Of a stretch of DNA of 64,000 nucleotides, positions 1 to 11,967 are shown piece by piece. This DNA is from Perognathus longimembris pacificus (taxonomy: Eukaryota; Chordata; Mammalia; Rodentia; Heteromyidae): assembly GCF_023159225.1 (NCBI RefSeq), contig NC_063163.1:106981885-107045884 (forward strand). The letters run 5' to 3'. Made by a program: the position numbers and the translations under genes. The stretch's first letter is position 1. Every line of letters begins with the position of its first letter. The notes below the pieces were generated by a model, which saw nothing but the letters and a program-made list of their open reading frames with translations, did not search any database and was not told the origin of the DNA.

Positions 1-61
1 ATTTGACCAGGAATCAGGTAGGACAGGTACAGTGGGTACTCCCAGACACAGGAAGTAGGAA

Positions 62-242
62 GTGAGACAAGGCATGGTAGCGCATGCTTGTAATCTCATC
101 CACTGAGAAGGATCTTGGTGTGAGGTCAGCTGAGCAAAAATGGGAAACCCTATCTGAAAAACATACTAAAAGCAAAAAAGCTGAAATGGTAGGGTGTCGA
201 TATGCACGAGGCCCTAGGTTCAATCCTAAATAACACCAAAGT

Positions 243-243
<1 letters not shown>
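62..243 (+). repeat. Diverged B1-like/ID-like SINE
   Basis: A B1-like head (GGCATGGTAGCGCATGCTTG) is followed by an A-rich middle and an ID-like B-box remnant near 210-225. It is more diverged than most SINEs here. A (GA)n tract follows directly and may be its expanded tail. Confidence 0.55.

Positions 244-281
<38 letters not shown>
244..281 (+). repeat. (GA)n microsatellite
   Basis: Near-perfect GA dinucleotides for about 36 bases at the 3' end of a SINE. Confidence 0.95.
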
Positions 282-283
<2 letters not shown>

Positions 284-1337
284 GAACTGGCATTCTAGCT
301 GCTCTGCTCCTTGGTCCTTCAGGACACATGAAGGCCGGTCTGATTTTGGCCTTAGCTGCTGCAGAAATGCACCCTAAGCAACGACTGGAGTGCAGGCATT
401 CATCTGCAGGAGCAGAAGGGGCCAGGACCATAGAGAACTAACACAAGTGACAGGGGAAAATGCACCAACCAATGCTATCATTATGGACAGCTAAAGTCTA
501 AAGTTCCCAATGGGAACTCAGAAATGCTGTAGGATATGTGTCTCAAAGTTAGGTCACTCAGGGAGTAAGGCATCTGTATCGAGATCCTATGGGAAGTAGC
601 TTGAGGCTGGCTGGGGCAGGTGGGAGTGGGGAGGGGAGGCCTCCATTATCATCGGCCTACTCCAAGTGAAGACCACGTGACTTTGCATCCTAAGAGAGAA
701 AGCCCTCAGGAGAAGGGTTGTAGGTAGGCACTGGTGCCTGGAAACCGACCCTTAGACTCTGAAATGGTCCAGCCTGTGGCATCCAAGGGAGCCTGACAAA
801 AGTTGATGACATCCCTCAGAAAGCTTTGGGTCCAATAGGTGGCAAGCATACATAGGGAAAGGACAGAAGGCAATGAGAGATCCAGGGATGTAAAGATGGC
901 TTCTTCATAGGCCACAGAGGTGGGGAAAGCCATTCACTCTACCTTGAATTACACTGGGGGAGACCTCAGAAAGGAGGGAGGAGGAGGATAGAGAAGCCCA
1001 GGAAGACATAAGATGAGGGAGGCATGTCTGTACACTCAGGCCTTTTAATACCTAGCGCATCACAAGGGCAATGGTGGTAACCCCACTTGGGGGATAAAGA
1101 AACTGAAGCCCAAAGAGATTGGATCCCATGCCTAAAGGCATTTAGCTCCTACTCTGTAAAGCTAAGAGGCAAACCCTGATCTTCTTACTTCCACTCTGCT
1201 TCAGGGAATTCTGTGTATAGGCCATGCAGTGGGATGGTGATCTCCTTTCCACCATGGCCAGAAATGACCAAGCACCTGTGTAAGTCTCTATCCATGTGTC
1301 CCACAGCTTAGAACTGCTGCCCCCATTTCCCTATCTG

Positions 1338-1573
1338 GTTTTTGTTTGTTTGTTTGTTAGCCATGGGGCTTGAACTCGGGGCCTGGGCACTTTCCCTGAG
1401 CTCTTTTGCTCAAGGCTACTGCTCTACTTCATTGAGCCACAGTATCACTTCCAGTTTTCTGGTGGTTAACTGGAGATAAGAGTTTCACAGACTTTCTTGC
1501 CCAGGCTGACTTTGAACCATGATCCTCCCATCTCAGCCTCCTGAGTAGCTAGGATTACAGCCATGAGCCACCA
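1338..1573 (-). repeat. Geo-type composite SINE
   Basis: Reading the minus strand gives the B1-like head (GGCTCATGGCTGTAATCC), the left monomer, then the tRNA-like right module and a (CAAA)n tail seen as (TTTG)n at 1338-1359. Confidence 0.85.
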
Positions 1574-2283
1574 GAATTGTTAGGTGATCCCTCCGATCTG
1601 GTCCCAGATAGAGGCTGGGGCTGACTCTGCCTGATACTGAGGGAATTCTCTGAGCTTCACTAGCCAGGGACACAGGAATGAGAGGAGGCAGCCTGGGGAT
1701 GAGAGTGTCAGTTCCGATGGCGCTTTCTCCAATCCTTCTCATCCCCTGCACTCTCCTCTCCTAGCCCTGCCCCTGCAATGCAGGGGAGGGGGGTAACAGC
1801 ATTCATACTCTCTAAGGCAGCATCTTCACAGAATGTTAATAGGTTTTCAGTGAAATACAGCCTCCCCTGTCAGTAAGGTGGAATAGGTAAGCGAGACCTA
1901 ATTAAACAAGTCTCTTTCCCACTGAACACCTCAAGACTTTAATACGCCAAAGGGCACCATGAACCACCAAAAGGGGGGAGGGGTGGTATACAGAGTTTCT
2001 CAAACTGATTTGCCCACAAACTTTTTTTTTTCTGCATCATATGTCAGGCCTAGCATTCCTTGGAATTCACTTTGGAGAATAGTAGCTTAAAGGCCCAGAT
2101 CTTCTACTACTGAACTGAATGAGCTTTGTCAAACAAGAATGAAATGTACCTGCCTTGTGAGGACCAATAAAGGAACATGGATGAATGATAAAGTACTATG
2201 CAAACAAGATGGTGTCATTATTGATTTTCATGAAGCAAATACTCCTTTTCCCACAGGACATTTCATTCAGAGTCAAAACAAAG

Positions 2284-2365
2284 TTGGGGGTGTAGCTCAG
2301 TGAGAAAGCACTTAAACTAGCATGTGTGAAGCCCAGGGTCACAGCTCAGCACTAGAGGGGGAAAA
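2284..2365 (+). repeat. ID-family SINE with 13-bp target duplication
   Basis: A tRNA-like body (GGGGTGTAGCTCAGTGAGAA then a B-box region) is followed by a short A-rich tail. AGTCAAAACAAAG flanks it at 2271-2283 and 2366-2378, proving retroposition. Confidence 0.8.
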
Positions 2366-2403
2366 AGTCAAAACAAAGAAATAGAAATTCATCCTGTCCT
2401 TGA

Positions 2404-2575
2404 CGAGGTATGTGACCTTGATCTTGCAATCTCTTGATCTATATTTTCTCATCTGTCAAATGGCTATATCCATGATGCTAGCCCTCTTTACTGCATGCAT
2501 TTGTTGTAAGGATAAAATATGCACCACTGTACAAGTGCTTTGAGGAAAGTAGAAAGAACCATAAAAGACAAGGCA
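2404..2575 (+). repeat. MIR fragment
   Basis: The order TGTGACCTTGAT...TTTTCTCATCTGTCAAATGG...GTTGTAAGGATAAAAT follows the MIR consensus core and 3' part. Confidence 0.6.
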
Positions 2576-2984
2576 TTGTTACTAGTGTTCCAGGTGAACA
2601 CCCCCCAATTCAGTCCCATTTGTGCAGAGAGCGACACAGAAGGGAAGGAGGGAGAGGCGGGCTACTGGAAGAAATAACAATGACTAATAGTCTTTATCCA
2701 TATTTATGATGTTAGGAGCCTTGCATGAGCCTGTCACTAAGGGAAGAAGCATGAATCTTTCATGAGTGAACACTAATGCAGTATTAAGATGAAATGGTCA
2801 GGAAGAGCCCTTGCCCGCCTCTGTCTCCAACTGTGCAGGGGAGGTCAGCACAGGCTCTGTCTCCAGGGAGCAGGGACAGCTAGGCAAGAGGGATGGACTC
2901 AGCCTGGCAGCCTAGGTCAGGGGCCATCTCCAGAGAGGACTGGCAGAGGGAACTGTGTGCCATAGGATGTAGAAGAACCAGTGC

Positions 2985-3065
2985 CCACACCATATAACCA
3001 ACTGGACAACCTTGAGCAAGTTCCTGGGCCTCCATTTCCACATCATAAATAGAAATACGTAAATC
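2985..3065 (+). repeat. MIR fragment (weak)
   Basis: CAACCTTGAGCAAGTTCCTG followed by CCTCCATTTCCACATCATAA resembles the MIR core. Confidence 0.45.
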
Positions 3066-3260
3066 TTTCGAAAAGGACTTTGGCTTTGGATTTTTGGTTA
3101 TTGTTACTGTTTTGGTTTGGTTTGACTTTTGAAAAAGAGGTTCTGTTTTAATTTTATTAGTATTATTATCACAGGCAATAGATTTTTTATGACATGTTCT
3201 GGCTCATATTCTGGAATTTAAAAGCTTAATACATTTCAAAATTTCAAAACACACTATACA

Positions 3261-3474
3261 GGCCACCAGTTGATATTGCCTATAATCCTAGCTACTCAGA
3301 AGGCTGAGATCTGAGGATTAATGTCCAAAGTCAGCCCATGAGACTTTTATCTTAATTAACCAGAAAAATGCCAGAAGTAGAGCTGTGGTTCAAGTGGTAG
3401 AGCGTCCATCTTAAGTGATGCTCTAGGGTACTCTAAAAGCTAAGGGACAGCAAGCACCTAGGCTCTGACAAAAA
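3261..3474 (+). repeat. Geo-type composite SINE, diverged
   Basis: TAATCCTAGCTACTCAGAAG and GAGATCTGAGGAT are followed by the right module GTGGTTCAAGTGGTAGAGCG. The inner part of the left monomer is shortened. Confidence 0.75.
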
Positions 3475-3964
3475 TATACTATCATGCGTCTTGATACTAC
3501 AATACAACAATGACTGCACAAAACCATAAGATACAGGCCCACAGTCTGTATGAGATCAACAAAAGTGAGAGAAAGCCCTATAACATCCGGGAGAAGCATG
3601 TGGGATTTAGAACACAAGGAGCTTGTGCTGATTGGCTAATCACTAAATGAGGGAACACTAAATGGGGTTGATTGTAGCTGCTTTTCTCAATCTAGGAAGT
3701 TCTCATCAAGCCATGGGGCAGTCAGTAACTGGAGAGAAAGATTAACTTGCCCTTGTGATTGGGGAGTCTAGAAGGTTCCGCCCACAGGGAAGCAAACAAT
3801 GGCACAAGACAGTTACATACTGATGCCTCCAACGTGGCCACATGGCTTGTAGACTGATTCTTCAAGGATTGATACATTCATCGTTAACCACCAAGTGCTC
3901 CCTTATGGAGATATGGAAGAAGCCTTTGCAATGCACACAAGTAGGGGATGTTATCGTTCATTTT

Positions 3965-4200
3965 GCTTGCTCCACAGTCGTTTACTGAACATCTACTATC
4001 TGCCCACCACTGCCACTACAGCTGCTTACTACGTATCAGCTCTGTGCCAGACACTGTATTCAGCACTTCATACACATCACAATCCTCAGAGGTATCTATC
4101 ATGATTCCCATTATCCACATGAGGAAATGGAACTCAGGAGAGAGAAATCACTTGCCCTAAGCCATCTAGCTAGTAAACACTAGAGCCCAGGGCTGTGTAA
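3965..4200 (-). repeat. MIR, reverse orientation
   Basis: The plus strand shows the reverse-complement MIR series: TCTGTGCCAGACACTGTATT, CACATGAGGAAATGGAACTC, CACTTGCCCTAAGCCATCTA. Confidence 0.7.
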
Positions 4201-4402
4201 TGCTAAACCTGAGCTCCATATTAAATGGCCCATCCTTATCCGAGGTACTTCTGCAGAACCAATGGACTGTCTTGCCTTCCAACCCTTGCAACTCTTCCTG
4301 AATGTGAACATGCCTCTTCCTTCCTACTACCACCAGCATACCACCCAAGAAAAAGTCATCAGCAGAAAAGAAAACAAAAAGCAGAAAGGAAAGCCAGCCA
4401 AG

Positions 4403-4621
4403 CCAGGTGCCAGTGGCTCACACCTGTAATCCTAGCTACTCGGGAGCGTGATAGCTGATGATTGTAGTTCAAAGCCAGCCTGGGCAGGAAAGTCTATGAG
4501 ACTCTTATCTCCAATGAACCACCAAAAAACTGGAAGTAGTGCTGTGGCTCAAAGTGGTAGATCACTAGCCTTGAGCAAAAGAACTCAGGGACAGCACTCA
4601 GGCCCTGAGTTCCAGCTTCAA
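4403..4621 (+). repeat. Geo-type composite SINE
   Basis: Full-length copy with the left B1-like monomer and right tRNA-like module. Its A-rich tail has become the (GGAA)n array that follows. Confidence 0.9.
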
Positions 4622-4738
4622 GAAGGAAGAAAGGAAGGAAAGAAGGAAAGAAGGAAGGAAGGAAGGAAGGAAGGAAGGAAGGAAGGAAGGAAGGAAGGAA
4701 GGAAGGAAGGAAGGAAGGAAGGAAGGAAGGAAGGAAGG
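4622..4738 (+). repeat. (GGAA)n microsatellite
   Basis: About 115 bases of GGAA, with GAAA interruptions at the start. It grew from a SINE tail. Confidence 0.97.
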
Positions 4739-5214
4739 AGTCGCTTTTTAATGCCCTTGACAAGGATCCTCAACCTTTGTTTTCCATATCTTCTTCCTCT
4801 TCTTCTTTTGAGTCTCTCCTGACCATTCATCCTCTACAACTCAATTGTCAGTGGCTTTGATTCTGTCCCACTGAAGCCTCAACTTCTCAAGGCTCTGGGC
4901 CATGAAGCATCATTTATCTGAGCCAGCCTTCAGTGGTAAGGACCGAACACCTCCCACCTCTCCAAAGCCCTTAGAAGACAGATCAAAGACAGATGGGGCA
5001 GTGCCAGGGTAAACACACAGCCAAGTCTTTCCTGCTCCTGATAAATGTCCCTGGAGGCAAAGACAGGTCCCCTTGGGTGCCAACTCAGAGCCCCTGGCTC
5101 CCTCCTGTCCACCACAGAGCACAAGGACACAACCACCTCTACAAATCTCTTCCCTGTAGGACAGTGTTCGTGTTATCTTGGCTCATTCCTTCTCCAGGGA
5201 TGAGGAGATTGTTT

Positions 5215-5475
5215 TAAACCTGCCGCCCCACCAGTTTAGTTCCTAGCTTCCAATGCCATTAAGTTTCATTATAACAAATAAACACCACAATGACATTTAT
5301 AAGTTACCACTGAGCACAGAAGCACAAATATGAAGCAGATAAACTGCATTTGATCCAAATAATTACTGCAGGCAATATTGGGCTTAGCCTGAGCTGGCAG
5401 CCGGCTACTTAGTAATTTATTAGATTGCGTGAGGCAATGTTGCACGTTGAGTTTTTCATTATTGTGTCTCTTCCC
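5215..5475. promoter_or_regulatory. Candidate conserved non-coding element
   Basis: Unique AT-rich sequence without repeat features. It carries homeodomain-type cores (AATAATTACTGCAGG, GTAATTTATTAGATTG) and an AATGACATTTATAA segment, looking like low-turnover intronic sequence rather than decayed transposon. Function is inference from composition only. Confidence 0.35.
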
Positions 5476-5786
5476 CTCTCTGTGGCCTAAATAGGTTAGA
5501 GGCGTTTAATCAGTGCATGGCCAAACAAAGACAGACTTTGCTCAAGCAGATTTAGGGCTGGGAATGCCGTCCAAGTGTCCGGGAATGGCTGCTTCCCAAG
5601 CAACATCCATACTTGTGAGAGAAGAGAAAGCCTCAGCCAGCCAAGAAAGACTCCCTTCCCTCCGCTCCAGACAGGGGCCCTGTATAGTCCATGACAGAAA
5701 TTGGACGGACGCCCCAGGATTCTTAGCCTGAGTTTTCTGCCATAGACCTTTTCCGTCAACCCTCCCCTTTCTCCACATACACACAC

Positions 5787-5811
5787 ATCATCATCATCAT
5801 CATCATCATCG
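5787..5811 (+). repeat. (CAT)n microsatellite
   Basis: A short run of CAT triplets directly after a (CA)n stub. Confidence 0.9.
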
Positions 5812-5904
5812 TGACCCTATGGCCCAGACCCCAGTCCCAGACCTCTCCTCCTGCAATGAATACAAGGAAGGAAGCAATCCACCAGCCAACTCTGCAAAAC
5901 AAAG

Positions 5905-6190
5905 AAATTGCTAGGAGAGCTGGCTACCAGCGGCAGCCTCCCTGCCAAACCCAAACTCATAAAGTTTGATTCAAGGGGTTACAGTACCTCGTATTCAGCA
6001 TCCCTCCTGCCCCATTCTCTCAGCCTTAGTAAATTACCCAATAAGCAGCAAGGACCTGTAGTTATTGTGCAGTTAAATGGTATTTGCCCAGTAAATCCTG
6101 AGCAGAGTACTAACGGTGATATACAGTAACTAATTAGGGACATGAATTCTCTCCCCAAGACGCCAAGTGTTACCAAATATTGCTGCATTT
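5905..6190. promoter_or_regulatory. Candidate conserved non-coding element
   Basis: Unique sequence with TTACCCAATAAGCAGC, a CCAAT-like motif, GTTATTGTGCAGTTAAATGG (SOX-like ATTGTG) and CAGTAACTAATTAGGGAC. No SINE or MIR similarity is visible. Confidence 0.35.
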
Positions 6191-6608
6191 AGGGGAGGAG
6201 GTTTGAAAGCTGCTCTGTTCTCTCCAGTGAAGCCATGAGTATCTCTCTATTAAAAGAGCCGTGGGCTTCTCCAGTGGCACTCCAGCTAGAAGATAGAGAT
6301 GTCCTGAGAGTCAAAAAGAAACAGGCCACATGCTGCGTCCCCCAAGATGGCAGCCGGCCACTGCTGCCTGAGCTGATGCCCCAGGAGACAAGCCCAGCTA
6401 GACACCAGCTGGTCCTCCCTGGGTTGTCTCAGAACAAATAGGGGATTCGACACCACTATGACTGCTGCAAAGACCCATGGCTCCCACAGTGCTGGCAATG
6501 GAAGTCATTATTTACCAAGCCCAGAACTGGGCTGAGAAAGCTGTTGCAAAGGCTCGGGCTTTTATAAGAAGCATGCCAAGCTAGAGTTACAAACAACTAC
6601 TGTGTCAA

Positions 6609-6822
6609 ATGCCCATGGCTACTAACTGTAATCCTAGCTACTCAAGAAACTGAGATCTGAGGATCATGGTTCAAAGCCTGCCCAGGCAGATAAGTCCATG
6701 AGTCTCTTATCTGCAATTAACCTGTATAAAGTTGGAAGTGGAGGTATGGCTCAAGTGATAGGGCACCAGCCATGGGTAAAAAGCTAAGGTAGGGTGCCTT
6801 GGTGCTGAGTTTAAGCCCTATC
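6609..6822 (+). repeat. Geo-type composite SINE
   Basis: The head has GTAATCCTAGCTACTCAAGA; the right module has GGTATGGCTCAAGTGATAGG. Its 3' end runs into a CT/CA microsatellite. Confidence 0.85.
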
Positions 6823-6859
6823 TCTCTCTCTCCCTCTCTCTGTCTCTCTCTCTCTCACA

Positions 6860-6901
<42 letters not shown>
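6822..6901 (+). repeat. (CT)n then (CA)n compound microsatellite
   Basis: CT repeats switch to CA repeats without interruption of the pyrimidine register. Confidence 0.95.
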
Positions 6902-6902
<1 letters not shown>

Positions 6903-7436
6903 CCATTGATCCACCTGGGTGCTTAAACTCTTGCTCAAGGAGCTCATCTCAGCTCCAAAGGTACTGTGAGAATATCAGAGCCTTCTGTGATCTATAATGG
7001 GGTAGAGGATCTACATGGAATGCATGAAGCAAATACCCCATTAGCATCATATCTGCTTTTGGTATATTCATAGGAGTAGTTAACCAGGCCACTACCCAGA
7101 TCCCACACCCTCTGCTGATCTAGGAATATTGTATTAACGAAAACCAGAATAGGAGTTCAGTGGTTCAAATCCAAAGTCATTCCCCACAATGACCTCCTTA
7201 ACCTCTCCGAGCTTCCATTTTCTCATCCATAAAACAGAAAGGTTTTCCCCCTTCAGGACTGCTGTGAAAATGGCCAGCCTGCAAGTAGCTGAGGCTATGC
7301 CTTAAGAGTCTCTCCCTGCCTGTTACATTCTTCCTGTGGAAAACCATCTTCTGTGATGCCTGGGCTAAGTGAACTAGCCTGAGCCTCCTGAGAACATAGA
7401 AAACTTTTCCTCCCATCCTGGAGGCCCCCCAGGAAA

Positions 7437-7485
<49 letters not shown>
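7437..7485 (+). repeat. (CA)n microsatellite
   Basis: About 48 uninterrupted bases of alternating A/C. Confidence 0.97.
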
Positions 7486-7487
<2 letters not shown>

Positions 7488-7533
7488 TCTTTCTCCAGCA
7501 CAAAGCTTCCTTTACAAGCAGTTCTACTTCACT

Positions 7534-7785
7534 GAGGTGTGCCAGTTGTTCCCACTCACAATCCTAGCCACTCAGATCAGGAGAATGTCATTGTGAGGCC
7601 AGCTCTGCCAGAAAAGAAATCTACTAGATTCCATCTCCGAAATAGCCAGCAAAAAAAAAAAAAAAGCATGCCGATGGCTCAAGTGGTTGAGCAATAACTG
7701 GGCTAGGAAGCTGAATAAATGTGAAACCAACCCCAAGTTCAGACCCCAGTACTTCCAAAAGGGGCAAATCAAAAATAATTTTAAA
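7534..7785 (+). repeat. Diverged Geo-like composite SINE
   Basis: CACAATCCTAGCCACTCAGA, an internal A run at 7651-7665, then the right-module remnant GATGGCTCAAGTGGTTGAGC. Confidence 0.65.
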
Positions 7786-9458
7786 ACAAATTCCACTTCA
7801 AATCTTACGTAGTTAGGAATCTTTTTGCGCCAATGACCACTTGGGATATTTACAACATCTTTCACGGACCAAACAAAGTTGTCAAGACAGGCTGATGGTC
7901 TCAGACTGCCAATAAGAAGCATATAAAAAGTGTATGTATCTGTCCATCATATACTTTCCTGGGTATTCAGAGACCTTCCCCCACCCCTACTCAGTCATTG
8001 CAAGTTAGTTCTGTCCTCTTTGTTTCTGTATTCTTGGATTGATACAAATAATACAGCCCTACCCGGGGGCCCCTATTTGGAGGTAACAAAAGATGCAGAA
8101 TGAGTTAGAAAAACGGAATCAAGCAGGGTTATTTAGAATGGAACTCTAGACTCTGAGCCATCCATTCAAGTCCCCTCATCAGAACTGATCATCAAACCTT
8201 CTCCACAGAGGACGATGAGGGTGGATGAAGTGAAGTAATATGTGTGTATAAAGTGCTTTTTGGAGTATAAAGTGTATACACGAGTTAGTTGTGGTTAATA
8301 TCCCAAACCAAGCAGAAGCCTGGGTGCAGAATCCCAGGGCAGTGAGAAGAATCACTTTTTTTTTAATTAGGACACATATATAGTCAGCTCTCAATTATCT
8401 GTTGGCAAATTGTCCCCATTCTTGGCAAATGCTATCACCAAGATTGCTTAATGAAGTCCTCTGTTAACATTTCACAGCTTCTTATTCTGCTCTTATTTGC
8501 ATGAGGGCCCAAAGGGAGTAAAAGTCCTTTAAAGACAAAATCAGTTAATATCCTTATACTCTCGTAGGGAAGGTGTGAGCCAGAAAGACAGCAAGAAGGA
8601 GGGTGAGAGTGTGGCTGACACTACCTTTGGACCAGTACCAGCTAAGTGGGAGATAGAGAGGGAGCTTCTTCATTAGGTGATGTGGTTTTATCTCTCTTTT
8701 TTTTTAATTTTGCAAGTATTACACATTCCCAGAACATCAAATACATCCATATTCAAATAGGAATACCAAAATGCATTCCAAAGTCAAATATAAATGTGGC
8801 TTGGGATTATTCATGAGTGTGAGTTGTCTGTCATGTTGGATTCCTCACACCCTTGCTCCTCTCCATTAACAAAGATAATTAAGGTTGGATTGTATTTAGG
8901 CTTCAAGAGGGGAGGACATTCCGGACATCACCAACATGGCTTACTTCCAATCGGGAGCACCCCCTGTGGCCATAAAAAGGTTCTTTCTAAGTACCAGGAT
9001 TCAGCTGTGGTCCTCAATGCACGGTTAGTGATGCAGGGGCAAGAGGACTTCACATTCAAGGCCAACCTGCATCACAGGAACCTCATCATAGTGTCACAGT
9101 CCTGGGACCTTGTCCTACCTGTCAGTAGGACGCATCCAAGTTGCCCTTAGTGGACCACCTGCAAGCCAGGAAAAGTCTACCAGACCCTCTGAACAGCCCC
9201 GAGCACTGCACAGAGAGATCGTGTTAGTCCACTGCAGGGAGACAACAGCAGGACTCTGTCTTCCAGCTTTACTTCCAGCTCTGCCTCCACCCAATTCCTA
9301 CTTTGGGGTTTCCTGGGAGATTTCAATGACAGAAGCATTGTGTAAGGCTTATAAGAGAGTATGGAAACTACTGACTTTGTGCGTTCGGTGTGTCCAAGGT
9401 ACACTGAGAACAAGACAGCAGCATGATCATGAACACACAGTGTGAAGAACCCAAATAA

Positions 9459-9680
9459 GCCAGATGCCGGTGGTTCACACCTGTAATCCTAGCTTCTTGG
9501 GAGGCTGAAATCTGAGGATCCCAGTTCCTAGCCAGTTCAGCAGGAACTATGAGATTCCTATCTCCCAGAAACCATCAAAAAGCCATAAATGAAGACATGA
9601 CTCAACTGGCAGAGTGCTAGCCTTGAGAGAAAATACTAAGGGACAGTGCCCAGGCCTTACATTCAAGTCCCAATACCAAC
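9459..9680 (+). repeat. Geo-type composite SINE
   Basis: GCCGGTGGTTCACACCTGTA begins the left monomer; the right module follows at about 9595-9675 (GACTCAACTGGCAGAGTGCT). Confidence 0.85.
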
Positions 9681-10129
9681 ACATGTGCATGCGTGCACAC
9701 ACAAAGCCAAACAAGAAAGATCCCATGCCCTGAGCCCCGTGCTCTTGCACACTGCAGGCCTCAGGAACCACCTACAGCAGCACCTCAGCAAGCTGTGTGC
9801 CCTGGCCCAGCACACACTCACTGTCCCAGAATCTGATGGGGCCCAGAAGCTGTATTTTTAGCCAGGAATTCTTCTTATGTACATGGAAGTTTAGGATCAT
9901 TGTGACTGGCAAGGCCCCTAGCAGCATAAAATAATTATTTTAGGATGTTTGCTTTTTTTAATAATAATATTTAGGACATAGATCTTCCCCCAAACAGACC
10001 AAGAGTCCTTGAGAGATTTCCTTTTACTTCCTGCTGCTTTGCTTTTATTACTTTCAGCTGCTCAAATAAGACTTTGGATAAATTAGACCGTAGATTATTA
10101 GGATTGGGAGGAAGGGGCCTGGCTGATGA

Positions 10130-10225
10130 ACTCATTGTCTAGACCCTGCATTTTGTAGATGAGCAGTCTGAGCTCAGGGAAGAGCAGAGTCAGGCCCAGG
10201 GCACAGAGCTAAGAGATGGCAAAAG
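10130..10225 (-). repeat. MIR fragment, reverse orientation
   Basis: TTTTGTAGATGAGCAGTCTG and GGGCACAGAGCTAAGAGATG match the reverse MIR core. Confidence 0.5.
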
Positions 10226-11335
10226 CTGGTCTCCACATTGGTCTCTTCTGGGCCAGGGCACTCAGGGCTAGGTCCCAGCTGTGTCTGCCCTGTAGGCTTT
10301 AGAAAAGTGAGTGAAAGATGCTGGATGTGGTGGGGTCAGCTAATCCATGCCTATCCCAGTGATGTCCAAGCCAAAGCTCTGCAGGGAGCAACTATGGACA
10401 GGCTCTGGGACCATGGCTGGAGACTTCAGCTCCCTCTGGGGTAACGACATAGATCCTTGCCTATAGTCCCTTTACTATTTGTTAGCACCACTTCCTCTTG
10501 TGCCCCTTTCCTTCCCTGGGTGACGGTTTCTGCATGCACATTTTAGACCTCGAGTCAGCAGAACCTACACCGCAGAGGGCAAGAATGGCTCAGTCTGAGT
10601 CCCATAGCCAGCCAGTAGCAGGCCCGAACAATACCTAGGCCTGCTGCCTGGTTGCTTGGGGTCTCCCCTCTGTACGCTCTTGCCACCTCTGAGCCACTCT
10701 GTCCATCCCTGTGGCCATCCAGGTGACCCGGGGCAGGGATGGATGAGTGCCTTCGTGGGCACAGAGGAGGCCAGCATTTACGGCAGCACTTATCAGCGTC
10801 TCCTTGGCACCCAGGCCCCAGCTGGATCGATGGTGGAGTCCCTCTTCTGCTGTTAATGAGCCCAGCGCAGGCTCTGGCTAGGGCTGTGAAGCTGATTAGC
10901 AGCAAGCAAAGGATTTATAGTGACTTTGGACTCACCCTGCCTCGGCCAGTCCGATTGCTCTTCATTAAAGACCCATGCTGTCCAGGATGACCTTGGCAGA
11001 TTGTGTGTCCTGGAGAAAGAAGTGTGAAGCTGGGACAGTCACGGGCTGGCTGGGCTGCACCAGCACAGGTGAGGGATAATGAGAGTGGGAAAATGAACCT
11101 CAGACATTCTGCCCCTTCATCTGGCCCTGGGAAGAACAGTCTAGCTCTCCTACACACTCCCAACAAAATGCAAGTTCTGTTTCTGGAACACCCATGATAG
11201 GGTAAGCTTCTCCTACCCCCTGGGCATGGCAATCAAGTTACCACTGGCTGCGAATGATTGGGATTGAGGCATTTCTGAGTCTTTCTCCCAGCTAAGGCCT
11301 AGGAGAAGTAGATGATGGAGAAAAGATCCCATCTC

Positions 11336-11515
11336 CAGCCAAAGCAGGAGGTTCACACCTGGGTGGTTCACTCAGCTACTCAAGAGGCAGAGGAAGGAGG
11401 CTATTAAGTTCTAGGCCAGCCCATGTCAATTGAGCAAGATCCTAACTCAAAGACAAAACGAATCAAGGTATAGTAAAGCACATGTCTAGCAAGAATCCTT
11501 AGGTTCAACATCCAG
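11336..11515 (+). repeat. Diverged B1-like/ID-like SINE
   Basis: AGGAGGTTCACACCTGG, GCTACTCAAGAGGCAGAGGA and an ID-like end (GTAAAGCACATGTCTAGCAA) precede a giant purine tail. Confidence 0.55.
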
Positions 11516-11855
11516 TGAAGAAGGAGGAAAAGGAGGAGGAGGAGAAGGAGGAGGAGGAGAGGAGGAGGAGGAGGAGGAGGAGGAGGAGGAGGAGGAGGAG
11601 GAGGAGGAGGAGGAGGAGGAGGAAGAAGAAAGACAGACAGACAGGAAGACAGAAGGAAGGAAGGAACGGGAAGGAAGGAAGGAAGGAAGGAAGGAAGGAA
11701 GGAAGGAACGAAGGAAGGAAGGAAGGAAGGAAGGAAGGAAGGAAGGAAGGAAGGAAGGAAGGAAGGAAGGAAGGAAGGAAGGAAGGGAGGGAGGGAGGGA
11801 GGGAGGGAGGGAGGGAGGAAGGGAGGGAGGGAGGAAGGGAGGGAGGAAGGGAGGA

Positions 11856-11899
<44 letters not shown>

Positions 11900-11967
11900 A
11901 AAAGAAAGAAAGAAAGAAAGAAAGAAAGAAAAGAAAGAAAGAAAGAGAAAGGAAAGGAAAGGAAAAA
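11516..11967 (+). repeat. Compound purine microsatellite (GGA)n-(GGAA)n-(GGGA)n-(GAAA)n
   Basis: About 450 bases almost wholly of G and A on the plus strand in ordered blocks of different unit. A short GACAGACAGACAG interruption sits at about 11631-11650. The purine strand is the KIRREL3 coding strand. Confidence 0.97.
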
